Shown here: piece after piece, positions 1 to 5,689 of the stretch | Numbering within the stretch: the stretch's first letter is position 1 | How the letters are laid out: each line of letters begins with the position of its first letter | DNA from: Vulcanimicrobiota bacterium | GTDB taxonomy: Bacteria > Vulcanimicrobiota > Vulcanimicrobiia > Vulcanimicrobiales > Vulcanimicrobiaceae | Direction: 5' to 3' | Assembly (NCBI GenBank): GCA_030040695.1 | Contig: JASHTE010000147.1 | Location: 1-5,815, forward strand | DNA: 5,815 nt | Translations under genes and position numbers: made by a program | The notes under the pieces: generated by a model | Databases searched by the model: none | What the model was told of the DNA's origin: nothing | What the model saw: the letters and a program-made list of their open reading frames with translations, nothing else

Positions 1-344
1 GGCGCGTGACTGACGACCTACTGTGCAAGAGATTTTCGCTGCCGGAGACGGACGCAGAATGGCAGGCGCCGGATGCCAGGGTCTCGGTGGACGCGAACTT
101 CTCAGGGCCCGTATGGATCGGCTCGCGTGCGCGCATCGGCCCGCGCGCGCTCGTCGTGGGACCGACGGTGATCGGGGAAGGGGTGCTGATCGCGAGCGGC
201 GCTCACGTCGAGCGGTCGATCATATGGGCGGATGCGATTGTCGGTGATGGCGCCGCGGTCCGCGACAGCATCGTCGGTGCCGCCTATAGGGTGGCCGCCG
301 AAGGACGGCTCGACAACGCTGTCGTCGCTAACGACGGCGGCTAA
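1..344 (+). CDS. Hexapeptide-repeat (left-handed beta-helix) domain, C-terminal part of a probable sugar-nucleotide pyrophosphorylase; 5' end outside window
   Basis: The reading frame is open to the left edge (first whole codon at 3) and ends at TAA 342-344, so this is the C-terminal ~113 residues of a longer protein. A GTG at 6 lies in frame, but nothing shows that it is the start. From about residue 25 to 95 (counted from that GTG) there is a run of imperfect hexapeptides with small or Gly residues at regular spacing, such as VWIGSRARIG, VIGEGVLIASGAHV and AIVGDGAAV, the signature of a left-handed beta-helix. In mannose-1-phosphate guanylyltransferases and glucose-1-phosphate thymidylyl/uridylyltransferase-like enzymes this fold follows an N-terminal Rossmann-type nucleotidyltransferase domain of about 240 residues, which would lie upstream. 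Assignment to that family is inferred from the tail alone; an acyltransferase or a stand-alone hexapeptide protein is possible. It ends 12 nt before the RelA/SpoT-like gene on the same strand. Confidence 0.72.
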   Translation, partial: RVTDDLLCKRFSLPETDAEWQAPDARVSVDANFSGPVWIGSRARIGPRALVVGPTVIGEGVLIASGAHVERSIIWADAIVGDGAAVRDSIVGAAYRVAAEGRLDNAVVANDGG

Positions 345-356
345 CGGGATCGCCCG

Positions 357-1202
357 ATGAATCGAGGAGAGATTGATAGAATTGGTGCCGAGATACGTCA
401 AGGACGCCGCGATGATGAGTTGCTTAGGCACGTCGACGCCGTGTACGCGCTGTATGAGCCGGCGGCACTCGCAGTGAGCGAAAAGCTAGCCGACTTCGTG
501 CGGTGGGTTTTCTCGCGAAACGTCTCTGTATATCTCGACGCCGGTGGCGACCCCAGCCTGTATCCTTTGCTCACGGGCGGTTCGCCGACGATGTCACAAC
601 GGCCGACAAAAACGCTCGACTCCATTGCCGCAAAACTCGAGCGACAAAGCACCATGCACCTGTCGCAGATGCAGGATATCGTGGGATGCCGCTTTGTCGT
701 CGCGGACCGAAGTCAACAAGACGCCCTACTACACCTTCTGGGAGCACACCGCAATGTCGAGAGCGACGACGCCCCTGCGCTGTTCGAAAGGATGAAGGTT
801 CATGACCGGAGGGCCGCGCCGAGCAGTGGCTACAGGGCCGTACACGTGATCGTTACGCACGATGACATACCGTATGAGATACAGCTTCGAACTTCCCTTC
901 AAAATCGCTGGGCGCAGCTATCAGAGAACGCGGATGACCTGTTCCCGGGCGTGAAATATGGCGCGGGTCCAACGGCGATTCAGGAACGCCTGGTCGAGCT
1001 TAGCGATAGGACGGACCGCTACGAGCGAGAATGGGTCAGGGTAGTGCAGCTTGAGCCTCCAGTGGAAGCGACCGGACTCGAACAGGTCCTTGAGTGGGTC
1101 AATAGGACGCAGGTCCCCGCGATCGCGCAAGTGGGTGATGAAGGAGAGGAGATTGAGCGCCTTTATACGGCGTTTGAAACGTTTCTGAGAGCACAACAAT
1201 GA
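357..1202 (+). CDS. RelA/SpoT synthetase-domain protein (small alarmone synthetase type, no HD hydrolase), possible toxSAS
   Basis: This is a 281-residue protein with a RelA/SpoT nucleotidyltransferase core at about residues 80-225. Visible family motifs are R82-x-x-K85...S89-I90-x-x-K93 (substrate-binding start), MQDIVGCR at 105-112 with putative metal ligand D107, the G-loop SSGYRAVH at 156-163 including Y159, and EIQLRT at 174-179 with the second acidic residue E174, followed by W185-A186. Family members transfer pyrophosphate from ATP to GDP/GTP, giving (p)ppGpp; some toxic members instead make (pp)pApp or pyrophosphorylate tRNA 3' ends. There is no HD hydrolase, TGS or ACT domain, so it could not degrade its product. 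The usual Glu-His after the WA motif reads Ser-Glu (S189-E190), a departure from RelQ-type enzymes. The ~75-residue N-terminal part is mostly helical-looking and unassigned. The start is ATG 357, with no clear upstream SD but a GAGGAGAG just inside the gene. It overlaps the next gene by ATGA. The fold is fairly certain; the substrate and any toxicity are unknown. Confidence 0.85.
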   Translation: MNRGEIDRIGAEIRQGRRDDELLRHVDAVYALYEPAALAVSEKLADFVRWVFSRNVSVYLDAGGDPSLYPLLTGGSPTMSQRPTKTLDSIAAKLERQSTMHLSQMQDIVGCRFVVADRSQQDALLHLLGAHRNVESDDAPALFERMKVHDRRAAPSSGYRAVHVIVTHDDIPYEIQLRTSLQNRWAQLSENADDLFPGVKYGAGPTAIQERLVELSDRTDRYEREWVRVVQLEPPVEATGLEQVLEWVNRTQVPAIAQVGDEGEEIERLYTAFETFLRAQQ

Positions 1203-1495
1203 TTTTTCTTGTCGCATACGATCGCCAGGAGCGCAGACTGACGCAGCCGGTCGAAGAGTTTCCGGCAGAAAAACGAGGCCTGGCTCGCCGAAGGCGCTTA
1301 GAAGTACAGATGAGCCTTCCCAGGAACACGGGGCGTTACGAAGTCGTTCTTCTCGAAGCCGATTCCCGCAAGGATATCGAAGAAACTCATGCGCGCTATT
1401 TCTTCGACACTAAGGCACTTGCGAATCAGGCGAAGATCGACGTGGACAAGAGCGGAGAGCGGCTACGCGAAGCTGCGAAGCATCAGTCTAGCTAA
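1199..1495 (+). CDS. Small protein of unknown function coupled to the RelA/SpoT-like synthetase; candidate partner or antitoxin
   Basis: A 98-residue protein whose ATG (1199) overlaps the TGA of the synthetase gene as ATGA. GAGAG at 1187-1191 lies 7 nt upstream and fits a ribosome binding site. I cannot assign it to a named family. The predicted order is a hydrophobic beta strand (IFLVAYDR, 2-9), a short segment ending EEF (19-21), a strongly basic helix (about 24-40, with four Arg in a row at 30-33), a second hydrophobic strand (YEVVLLEADS, 47-56), then a helix with THARYF (63-68) and a charged C-terminal helix. This resembles a small beta-alpha-beta fold. No signal peptide, membrane segment, zinc motif or helix-turn-helix is evident. 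Tight coupling to the synthetase suggests a shared job, for example neutralising or modulating it, but this is inference from position. It ends at TAA 1493-1495, 25 nt from the stop of the convergent protease gene. Confidence 0.8.
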   Translation: MIFLVAYDRQERRLTQPVEEFPAEKRGLARRRRLEVQMSLPRNTGRYEVVLLEADSRKDIEETHARYFFDTKALANQAKIDVDKSGERLREAAKHQSS

Positions 1496-1520
1496 GCGAT
1501 TTCCTGCGCCGACTTGCTCT

Positions 1521-3344
1521 CTAGACGTAGTTCTCGAGTGTCAGCGTGACGTCGCGCTCGACGGTGCCGCTGCGGATGTGCATGTGCAACGCCGTCCCCG
1601 GCGCTTCGGCGAGGAGCGCGCGGAGCTGCGGAAGCGTGTAGCTCGACGCGGGCTTGCCGTCGATCGAGAGAATGGCGTCGCCTTTGGCAAGCCCCGCCGT
1701 CGCCGCCGGCGTGCCGGCGCGCACCGCGAGCACGACAACGCTTCCGTTGAACGCAGCGAGGAACAGTCCTGAACGATCGTACGTGAAGGGGGCACCGTAG
1801 TTCGCGTTCGGCGCGAGATAGATGCGTTGCTGCGGGTAGTCGAGCGTGAGTGAAAAGTGTTTCCAGAAGTCACCGCCGACGTTGCTCTGTCCGAGCGGAT
1901 CCGCGAAAGCGCCTGTGGTTTGTGTCGTGAAGCTGGTGACGACACCGCTTAACGTGTACGGACCGATCGCGACGTCAGTGCGGCCGAGCTTCGCGTAAGA
2001 GGCTCCGCCGACGCCGTATCCTGCGATGCCGTCCGCCGTCGTCGCCTTATCGGCAAGTTGTGGATGAGCGGCGAGGAACGGCGAGAAGAGATCGAGCGCG
2101 CCGCGATTTCCAGTGTCGAGCTCGGCGTCGGCAGCGACGCCGTCGACACTGATAGGCACGCGCGGGATCGTGCCGTCGAAGAAGAACGGAATCGCAGTTC
2201 CCGCCGGCGTGGCGGTTCCCGGCATGGTGAGTGTGAGCGTGCTGTCGGCGTAAGCGATCGTCGTGAGAAAGCGGTCGGGAAGCTCATAACCGACCATTCC
2301 GTCGATCTTGACGCCTTCGATGGCGCCGAAGCCGGTAGCGATCGGGAGCACGAGAAAGTCTTGACTCAAGATCGTTGCGTTGCCGATCTGCACCCGATCG
2401 ACGTGCGCGAACTGTGCGCTCTCCGTCTTCGCGCCGACACCTCCGATCTGCGCGCCTCCGCTCGCGTGCGCGTTGAGTGCGGCCGCCGTCTCGGGCGTGA
2501 GGATGAACGCGCCGCCCGTATCGAAGATGAACGTGAACGGCCCCTTGCCGTCGAGCATGACATGCAAATAGAGATGGTTGTTGAGCACATCGATGGGCAC
2601 CGTCGTCGACGTGCCTCCCGAGATCGAGAAATCATGGGCGCTCGACTGTGGCACCCGCACGTGCGCGCTGACGCCCGGCTCGTTGAGCGAGAGACGATCG
2701 ATACTCGAGCTCTCGTTGTTACCGGTCGATGTCGTTGTCGCCGACGCGAACGGCACGTTGATTCCGTCGACCCAGTGGTAATGCCCGTAGGTGGTGCTCG
2801 ACGAGACGAGCCCGACGGTCGTACTGAGTTTCTCGGGCAGATTCGTGTCTCGAGCGATCCAGAGCTCGAGCGTGCTTCCACCAACCGGCGTAATGTCGAT
2901 GACGTCATAATCCCGGCCATTCTCGTGGTGCTCGCCGGCATAGGTGAGTGCCGCTCCGCCCGCATTGGGTTCGAGATACTCGTACGAGTCGACGTAGATC
3001 GAATCGACGGCTTGAATCCGCGCCGCCTGCCCGCCGTCGATGCGCACGATCCCCGACGCGTCCTCGTCCCAGGCGATCGTTCCGGTCCATCCCTGTGCCC
3101 CCGTGAGCGGCCCCGCGCCGTTGGTTCGCTGCGCCTCGCGATGATGAACGACGTCGACCCATCCGTCGGCGTTCCCTTGCAAACCGGCGGCCTCGAATGA
3201 TGCTATCGTGTGAATCGAGCGAATCGTGGAGAGAGGCCGCGAAAGCGTCGCCGCCCTGACGCGGGCGAGAACCGCGGCTGCGCTCTCGTGCGAGGGCTGC
3301 GGCGTAGCAAGTGCGAGGATGAGAGGAAGCATCATAGTCACCAT
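1521..3344 (-). CDS. Secreted two-lobed aspartyl protease with C-terminal PDZ domain
   Basis: A 607-residue protein read from ATG 3344 to TAG 1521. It begins with a short signal-peptide-like segment (MVTMMLPLILALA, 1-13), so it probably acts outside the cytoplasm. Residues ~20-245 are beta-rich with Trp/Tyr/Gly-spaced strands and a YGHYHWVDGINVP stretch (186-198), resembling outer-membrane lipoprotein-sorting (LolA/LppX-like) scaffolds. Two retropepsin-type lobes follow: FIFDTGG with D275 and, about 135 residues later, ELDTGN with D410; each DTG should supply one catalytic aspartate. DGMVGYE (348-354) and GGDFWKHFSLTLDY (490-503) are typical lobe-closing segments. Residues ~525-605 form a PDZ domain (GLFLA, VRAGTPAATAGLAKGDAILSIDG), probably for peptide or C-terminus recognition. 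The frame stays open to 3461, but that extension would overlap comF and lacks a signal peptide at its N-terminus. The gene is convergent with the synthetase pair and divergent from comF. The physiological substrate is unknown. Confidence 0.88.
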   Translation of the reverse strand: MVTMMLPLILALATPQPSHESAAAVLARVRAATLSRPLSTIRSIHTIASFEAAGLQGNADGWVDVVHHREAQRTNGAGPLTGAQGWTGTIAWDEDASGIVRIDGGQAARIQAVDSIYVDSYEYLEPNAGGAALTYAGEHHENGRDYDVIDITPVGGSTLELWIARDTNLPEKLSTTVGLVSSSTTYGHYHWVDGINVPFASATTTSTGNNESSSIDRLSLNEPGVSAHVRVPQSSAHDFSISGGTSTTVPIDVLNNHLYLHVMLDGKGPFTFIFDTGGAFILTPETAAALNAHASGGAQIGGVGAKTESAQFAHVDRVQIGNATILSQDFLVLPIATGFGAIEGVKIDGMVGYELPDRFLTTIAYADSTLTLTMPGTATPAGTAIPFFFDGTIPRVPISVDGVAADAELDTGNRGALDLFSPFLAAHPQLADKATTADGIAGYGVGGASYAKLGRTDVAIGPYTLSGVVTSFTTQTTGAFADPLGQSNVGGDFWKHFSLTLDYPQQRIYLAPNANYGAPFTYDRSGLFLAAFNGSVVVLAVRAGTPAATAGLAKGDAILSIDGKPASSYTLPQLRALLAEAPGTALHMHIRSGTVERDVTLTLENYV

Positions 3345-3347
3345 ACG

Positions 3348-3353
3348 TCTCCC
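3348..3353 (-). promoter_or_regulatory. Ribosome binding site of the aspartyl protease gene
   Basis: On the minus strand GGGAGA stands 3 nt before the ATG at 3344. It supports this start, which places a hydrophobic signal-like segment at the N-terminus, over the 39-codon upstream extension that would run into comF. The spacing is a little short, so the in-frame GTG (3341) or ATG (3335) just downstream cannot be excluded. Confidence 0.5.
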
Positions 3354-3404
3354 GCTGCGCGATGTTTCGTCCTGAACCCTTGCGACTGGCCGCACTCGCG
3401 TGAA

Positions 3405-3411
3405 AGAAGGG
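3405..3411 (+). promoter_or_regulatory. Shine-Dalgarno sequence of comF (bears on the start choice)
   Basis: AGAAGGG lies only 1 nt before the GTG at 3413 but 7 nt before an in-frame TTG at 3419. The spacing favours TTG 3419; codon preference favours GTG 3413. The two proteins differ by only two residues. Confidence 0.45.
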
Positions 3412-3412
3412 C

Positions 3413-4012
3413 GTGCGGTTGCGGGTTCTCGACGTTCTCTTCCCTCCACAGTGCGGCGCATGCGGGGCGATCGGGAGCGGATTCTGCGCGGCCTGCGCCG
3501 CCGCAGCGACTCCTCTGACCGAGCGTCGCGCGACGCTACTCGTGGAGGGGCTCGGGGCCTATGAGGGGGCGCTGCGACGTGTGGTCCTTGCGGTGAAAGA
3601 CGGCCGCCGTGACGTCGCGCTTTCGCTTGGACGCGCGCTCGCCGCGAACCTCACTCGTGCCGCCGTCGTCGTTCCGGTTCCGACAACACGTGAGCGTAGA
3701 CGCGTACGTGGTATGGACGGTGTCGTCGAGATCGCGCGTTCCGCCGCGGAGCATTCCGGCGCCACACTCTGCGATGTGCTTCGGCACGTCGCCCATGATA
3801 CGCAACGCGGGCGGTCGCGCACGCAGCGGCTCCGAGCTCGCGGGCGTTTCACCTGCAGCGAGCGTCTCGAAGGCGAGGCGGTGACGCTCGTCGATGATGT
3901 CTGTACCACCGGCGCGACGCTCGTCGATTGTGCCGCCGCGCTGCGAGCCTCCGGTGCCCGCGTCGAGCGAGCGGTAGTCGTCGCGATAGCGCCGAACTTT
4001 CTGCAGCTGTGA
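3413..4012 (+). CDS. comF: ComF family phosphoribosyltransferase-like protein
   Basis: A 199-residue protein with the full ComF layout. The N-terminal LFPPQC segment leads into a four-cysteine zinc-binding motif (C14-x-x-C17 and C25-x-x-C28). Next come the AYEGALRRVVLAVKDG stretch (49-64, family pattern Y-x-G-x-x-R...K), VPVPTTRERRRVRGMDG (87-103), and the T-Q-R-x-R-x-R region (130-145). The PRPP-binding loop of type I phosphoribosyltransferases is VDDVCTTGATL (160-170). Known homologues (Bacillus ComFC, Haemophilus Com101/ComF) are needed for DNA uptake in transformation, acting in the cytoplasm; many non-competent bacteria also carry this family and its reaction is not settled. The length is close to the usual ~200-240. 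Its TGA overlaps the ribD start as GTGA, so it is probably the first gene of the rib transcript. The start is GTG 3413, or TTG 3419 by SD spacing. Confidence 0.92.
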   Translation: MRLRVLDVLFPPQCGACGAIGSGFCAACAAAATPLTERRATLLVEGLGAYEGALRRVVLAVKDGRRDVALSLGRALAANLTRAAVVVPVPTTRERRRVRGMDGVVEIARSAAEHSGATLCDVLRHVAHDTQRGRSRTQRLRARGRFTCSERLEGEAVTLVDDVCTTGATLVDCAAALRASGARVERAVVVAIAPNFLQL

Positions 4013-5097
4013 CCAGTGAGCTTGACCGGCTTCTCCTCGAACGCGCATACGAGCTCGCCGCCCGCGGTATCGGCAATACGTCGCCGAATCCACCGGTGGG
4101 AGCAGTCGTGGCGCGCGATGGTCGTGTTCTCGGCGAAGGTTTCCACCATCGCGCGGGAGAGGCGCATGCCGAGGTCAACGCGCTCGCCGCTGCAGGGGAT
4201 GCGCGCGGCGCGACGCTCTACGTCTCGCTCGAGCCGTGCAAACACGTTGGTCAGACGCCGCCGTGCACGCAAGCCGTGCGTGCAGCCGGCGTGAGGCGTG
4301 TCGTCATCGGAACCCGGGATCCGACCAAACACGGCGGTGGGGCGAAGGAGCTTCGCGAGCACGGTATCGCCGTCGAGATTACCGGCGACGCGCCGGCACG
4401 CGAGCTCATCGAGGTTTTCGCTCATACAATCGAGAGTGACCGCGCCTATGTGGCGCTCAAGATGGCGATGTCACTCGACGGCTACGTCGCGTCTCGCCCT
4501 GGTGTTGCGGAGTGGATCACCTGCGAGGAGGAGCGGCTCTTCGTTCGAGAGCTGCGCATCGCGTACGACGCGGTGATGGTGGGAGCCGGAACGGTGCGCG
4601 TCGACGATCCGCAGTTGACGGTTCGCCCTCCCGCGCAGCGGTTGCGCGAGTTCCAGCGCATCGTCGTCTGCGAGCGTGAGAGCGTGCCGCTCGATCGGCG
4701 CATCTTCGCGCCTGCGTCCGGCTACGCGAGAACGATCGTCCTTGCGCCGGCGGGTGCGCGAGCGCGCTTCCGGGAGCTGGAAAGAATTGCGGAGGTCGTC
4801 TACGTCGGCACGCAGGAGCAGGAGCTCGATCTCGCTCATGGATTGCGAATGCTGCGCGATCGCGGGATCTATAGCGTGCTGTGCGAGGGAGGGCCGACGC
4901 TCGCGGGGCGTCTCGTATCGCTCGGCCTCGTCGATCGCTTCTATTGGGCGATTGCGCCGCTGCTCTTGCGGAGCGAAGGCGCGGTTCCGGTGCTCGCGGG
5001 CGTCGAGCTGAACGGCAGCCCACGCCGTTTGCACCTCGACCGAGTCGAGCGCGTCGGCACCGACGTGATCCTTCGCGGGCGCTTCGTCGATGTTTAG
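4009..5097 (+). CDS. ribD: Bifunctional diaminohydroxyphosphoribosylaminopyrimidine deaminase / 5-amino-6-(5-phosphoribosylamino)uracil reductase
   Basis: A 362-residue enzyme, full length for RibD, catalysing the second and third steps of riboflavin synthesis from GTP: zinc-dependent deamination of the pyrimidine, then NADPH-dependent reduction of the ribose side chain. The deaminase domain (about 1-145) shows NTSPNPPVGAVV (23-34), the zinc/catalytic H53-A54-E55, and the second zinc motif PCKHVGQTPPC with C77 and C86. The reductase domain (about 146-362) shows KMAMSLDGYVA (151-161), W169-I-T, DAVMVGAGTVRVDDPQLTVR (187-206) and EGGPTLAGRL (293-302). The start is GTG 4009, sharing GTGA with the comF stop; it gives the expected N-terminus (LLLERAYELA). 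A longer open frame reaching back to 3928 would lie inside comF and adds arginine-rich non-family sequence. No strong SD is seen, consistent with translational coupling. It overlaps ribE by 8 nt. Confidence 0.96.
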   Translation: MTSELDRLLLERAYELAARGIGNTSPNPPVGAVVARDGRVLGEGFHHRAGEAHAEVNALAAAGDARGATLYVSLEPCKHVGQTPPCTQAVRAAGVRRVVIGTRDPTKHGGGAKELREHGIAVEITGDAPARELIEVFAHTIESDRAYVALKMAMSLDGYVASRPGVAEWITCEEERLFVRELRIAYDAVMVGAGTVRVDDPQLTVRPPAQRLREFQRIVVCERESVPLDRRIFAPASGYARTIVLAPAGARARFRELERIAEVVYVGTQEQELDLAHGLRMLRDRGIYSVLCEGGPTLAGRLVSLGLVDRFYWAIAPLLLRSEGAVPVLAGVELNGSPRRLHLDRVERVGTDVILRGRFVDV

Positions 5098-5689
5098 CGG
5101 GCTTATCGGGTATCGCGGTACGGTTGTTTCGATCGAGCCGGATCGGAGCGGCGCGCGCCTGCGCGTCGCCTGCGAAGGCGTTGCGGCTGAAGGAGTTACC
5201 GCAAAGGACTCCATCGCGATCGAGGGTGCCTGCCTTACGGTGACGCGGGTCGAGGGCGACGTCGTGACATTCGACCTCGTTCCGGAGACGCTCGCGCGCA
5301 CGACACTCGGCGATCTCGCGCCCGACCGCGTCGTCAACGTCGAGTACGCGCTGCGCTTGGGGGATCGTATCGGCGGCCACTTCGTCTATGGGCACGTCGA
5401 CGCGACGGTGAGGATACGCACGTTACGAGAGGAGGGGCAGGGAAAGCGCATGCGCCTCGACCGCCCCGTCGCCCTCGCGGGCGCGATCGCAGAGAAAGGC
5501 TTCATCACGATCGACGGCGTGAGCCTGACCGTGGCGGATGCCGAGGATGACTGGTTCGAGGTTGCGCTCATCCCGGAGACGCTCGCGCGGACGACGCTCG
5601 GTGTGCGCCGAGAGGGCGATCGCGTGAACCTCGAGGTCGATCCTTTCGCGCGATACGCTGCAGCGATTCTGGAAACGATGCGTCGATGA
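5090..5689 (+). CDS. ribE: Riboflavin synthase alpha chain (two lumazine-binding domains)
   Basis: A 199-residue enzyme that dismutates two 6,7-dimethyl-8-ribityllumazine molecules into riboflavin and 5-amino-6-ribitylamino-uracil; the family normally works as a homotrimer in the cytoplasm. Two homologous barrels are visible. The N-domain (1-~95) starts MFSGLIG and carries GACLTV (46-51) and PETLARTTLG (65-74). The C-domain (~96-199) carries GGHFVYGHVD (95-104), EKGFITIDGVSLTV (135-148), PETLARTTLG (162-171) and LEVDPFARY (181-189). Residues described as important in E. coli riboflavin synthase have counterparts at F2, C48, H97, K136, S145 and D184. The C-domain PET replaces the commoner PHT. 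ATG 5090 lies inside the last codons of ribD, and TGA 5687-5689 overlaps the next ATG as ATGA, so translation is probably coupled throughout. The symbol follows the RibE usage (ribC in E. coli). Confidence 0.96.
   Translation: MFSGLIGYRGTVVSIEPDRSGARLRVACEGVAAEGVTAKDSIAIEGACLTVTRVEGDVVTFDLVPETLARTTLGDLAPDRVVNVEYALRLGDRIGGHFVYGHVDATVRIRTLREEGQGKRMRLDRPVALAGAIAEKGFITIDGVSLTVADAEDDWFEVALIPETLARTTLGVRREGDRVNLEVDPFARYAAAILETMRR
5282..5310 (+). repeat. Intragenic direct repeat, copy 1 (N-domain of ribE)
   Basis: This 29-nt stretch matches 5573-5601 with two mismatches and in the same reading frame. It encodes PETLARTTLG in the N-terminal lumazine-binding domain. It is part of the ancient domain duplication of riboflavin synthase, but is more alike at DNA level than the rest of the two domains. 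Confidence 0.8.
5573..5601 (+). repeat. Intragenic direct repeat, copy 2 (C-domain of ribE)
   Basis: Second copy of the 29-nt repeat, differing from 5282-5310 at two positions. It encodes the same ten residues, PETLARTTLG, in the C-terminal lumazine-binding domain. Confidence 0.8.

Larger units (their letters stand above)
3345..3412. promoter_or_regulatory. Divergent intergenic spacer between the protease gene and the comF-rib operon
   Basis: This 68-nt gap lies between two start codons pointing away from each other, so promoters for both directions should be in or near it. I see no convincing -35/-10 pair on either strand; the TTGCGA at 3380-3385 has no plausible -10 box about 17 nt further on. 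The gap is too short to hold a full FMN riboswitch (RFN element) ahead of comF. The regulatory role is inferred from geometry only. Confidence 0.35.

Noticed and set aside
1496..1520. Possible terminator between the convergent stops
   Set aside because: Only 25 nt; no GC stem-loop followed by a T run is visible on either strand.
2058..3200. Long plus-strand open frame (380 codons) opposite the protease gene
   Set aside because: Shadow of the protease gene in GC-rich DNA: highly charged Arg/Asp/Glu-rich translation, no domain, and the minus-strand product has clear motifs.
3345..3412. FMN riboswitch (RFN element) ahead of the rib operon
   Set aside because: The spacer is 68 nt, shorter than an RFN aptamer, and shows no recognisable conserved RFN arms.
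3345..3461. 39-codon N-terminal extension of the aspartyl protease frame up to 3461
   Set aside because: It overlaps the start of comF on the other strand, is Arg-rich with no family similarity, and would bury the signal-peptide-like segment that begins at ATG 3344 behind a GGGAGA site.
3928..4008. Upstream extension of ribD inside comF
   Set aside because: Arg/Ala/Ser-rich sequence from the comF overlap; RibD proteins normally begin close to the LLLERAYELA helix, and GTG 4009 forms a typical GTGA coupling.
4471..5395. Long minus-strand open frames (288 and 292 codons) opposite ribD/ribE
   Set aside because: Low-complexity Arg/Ala/Ser-rich translations antisense to unmistakable rib genes.
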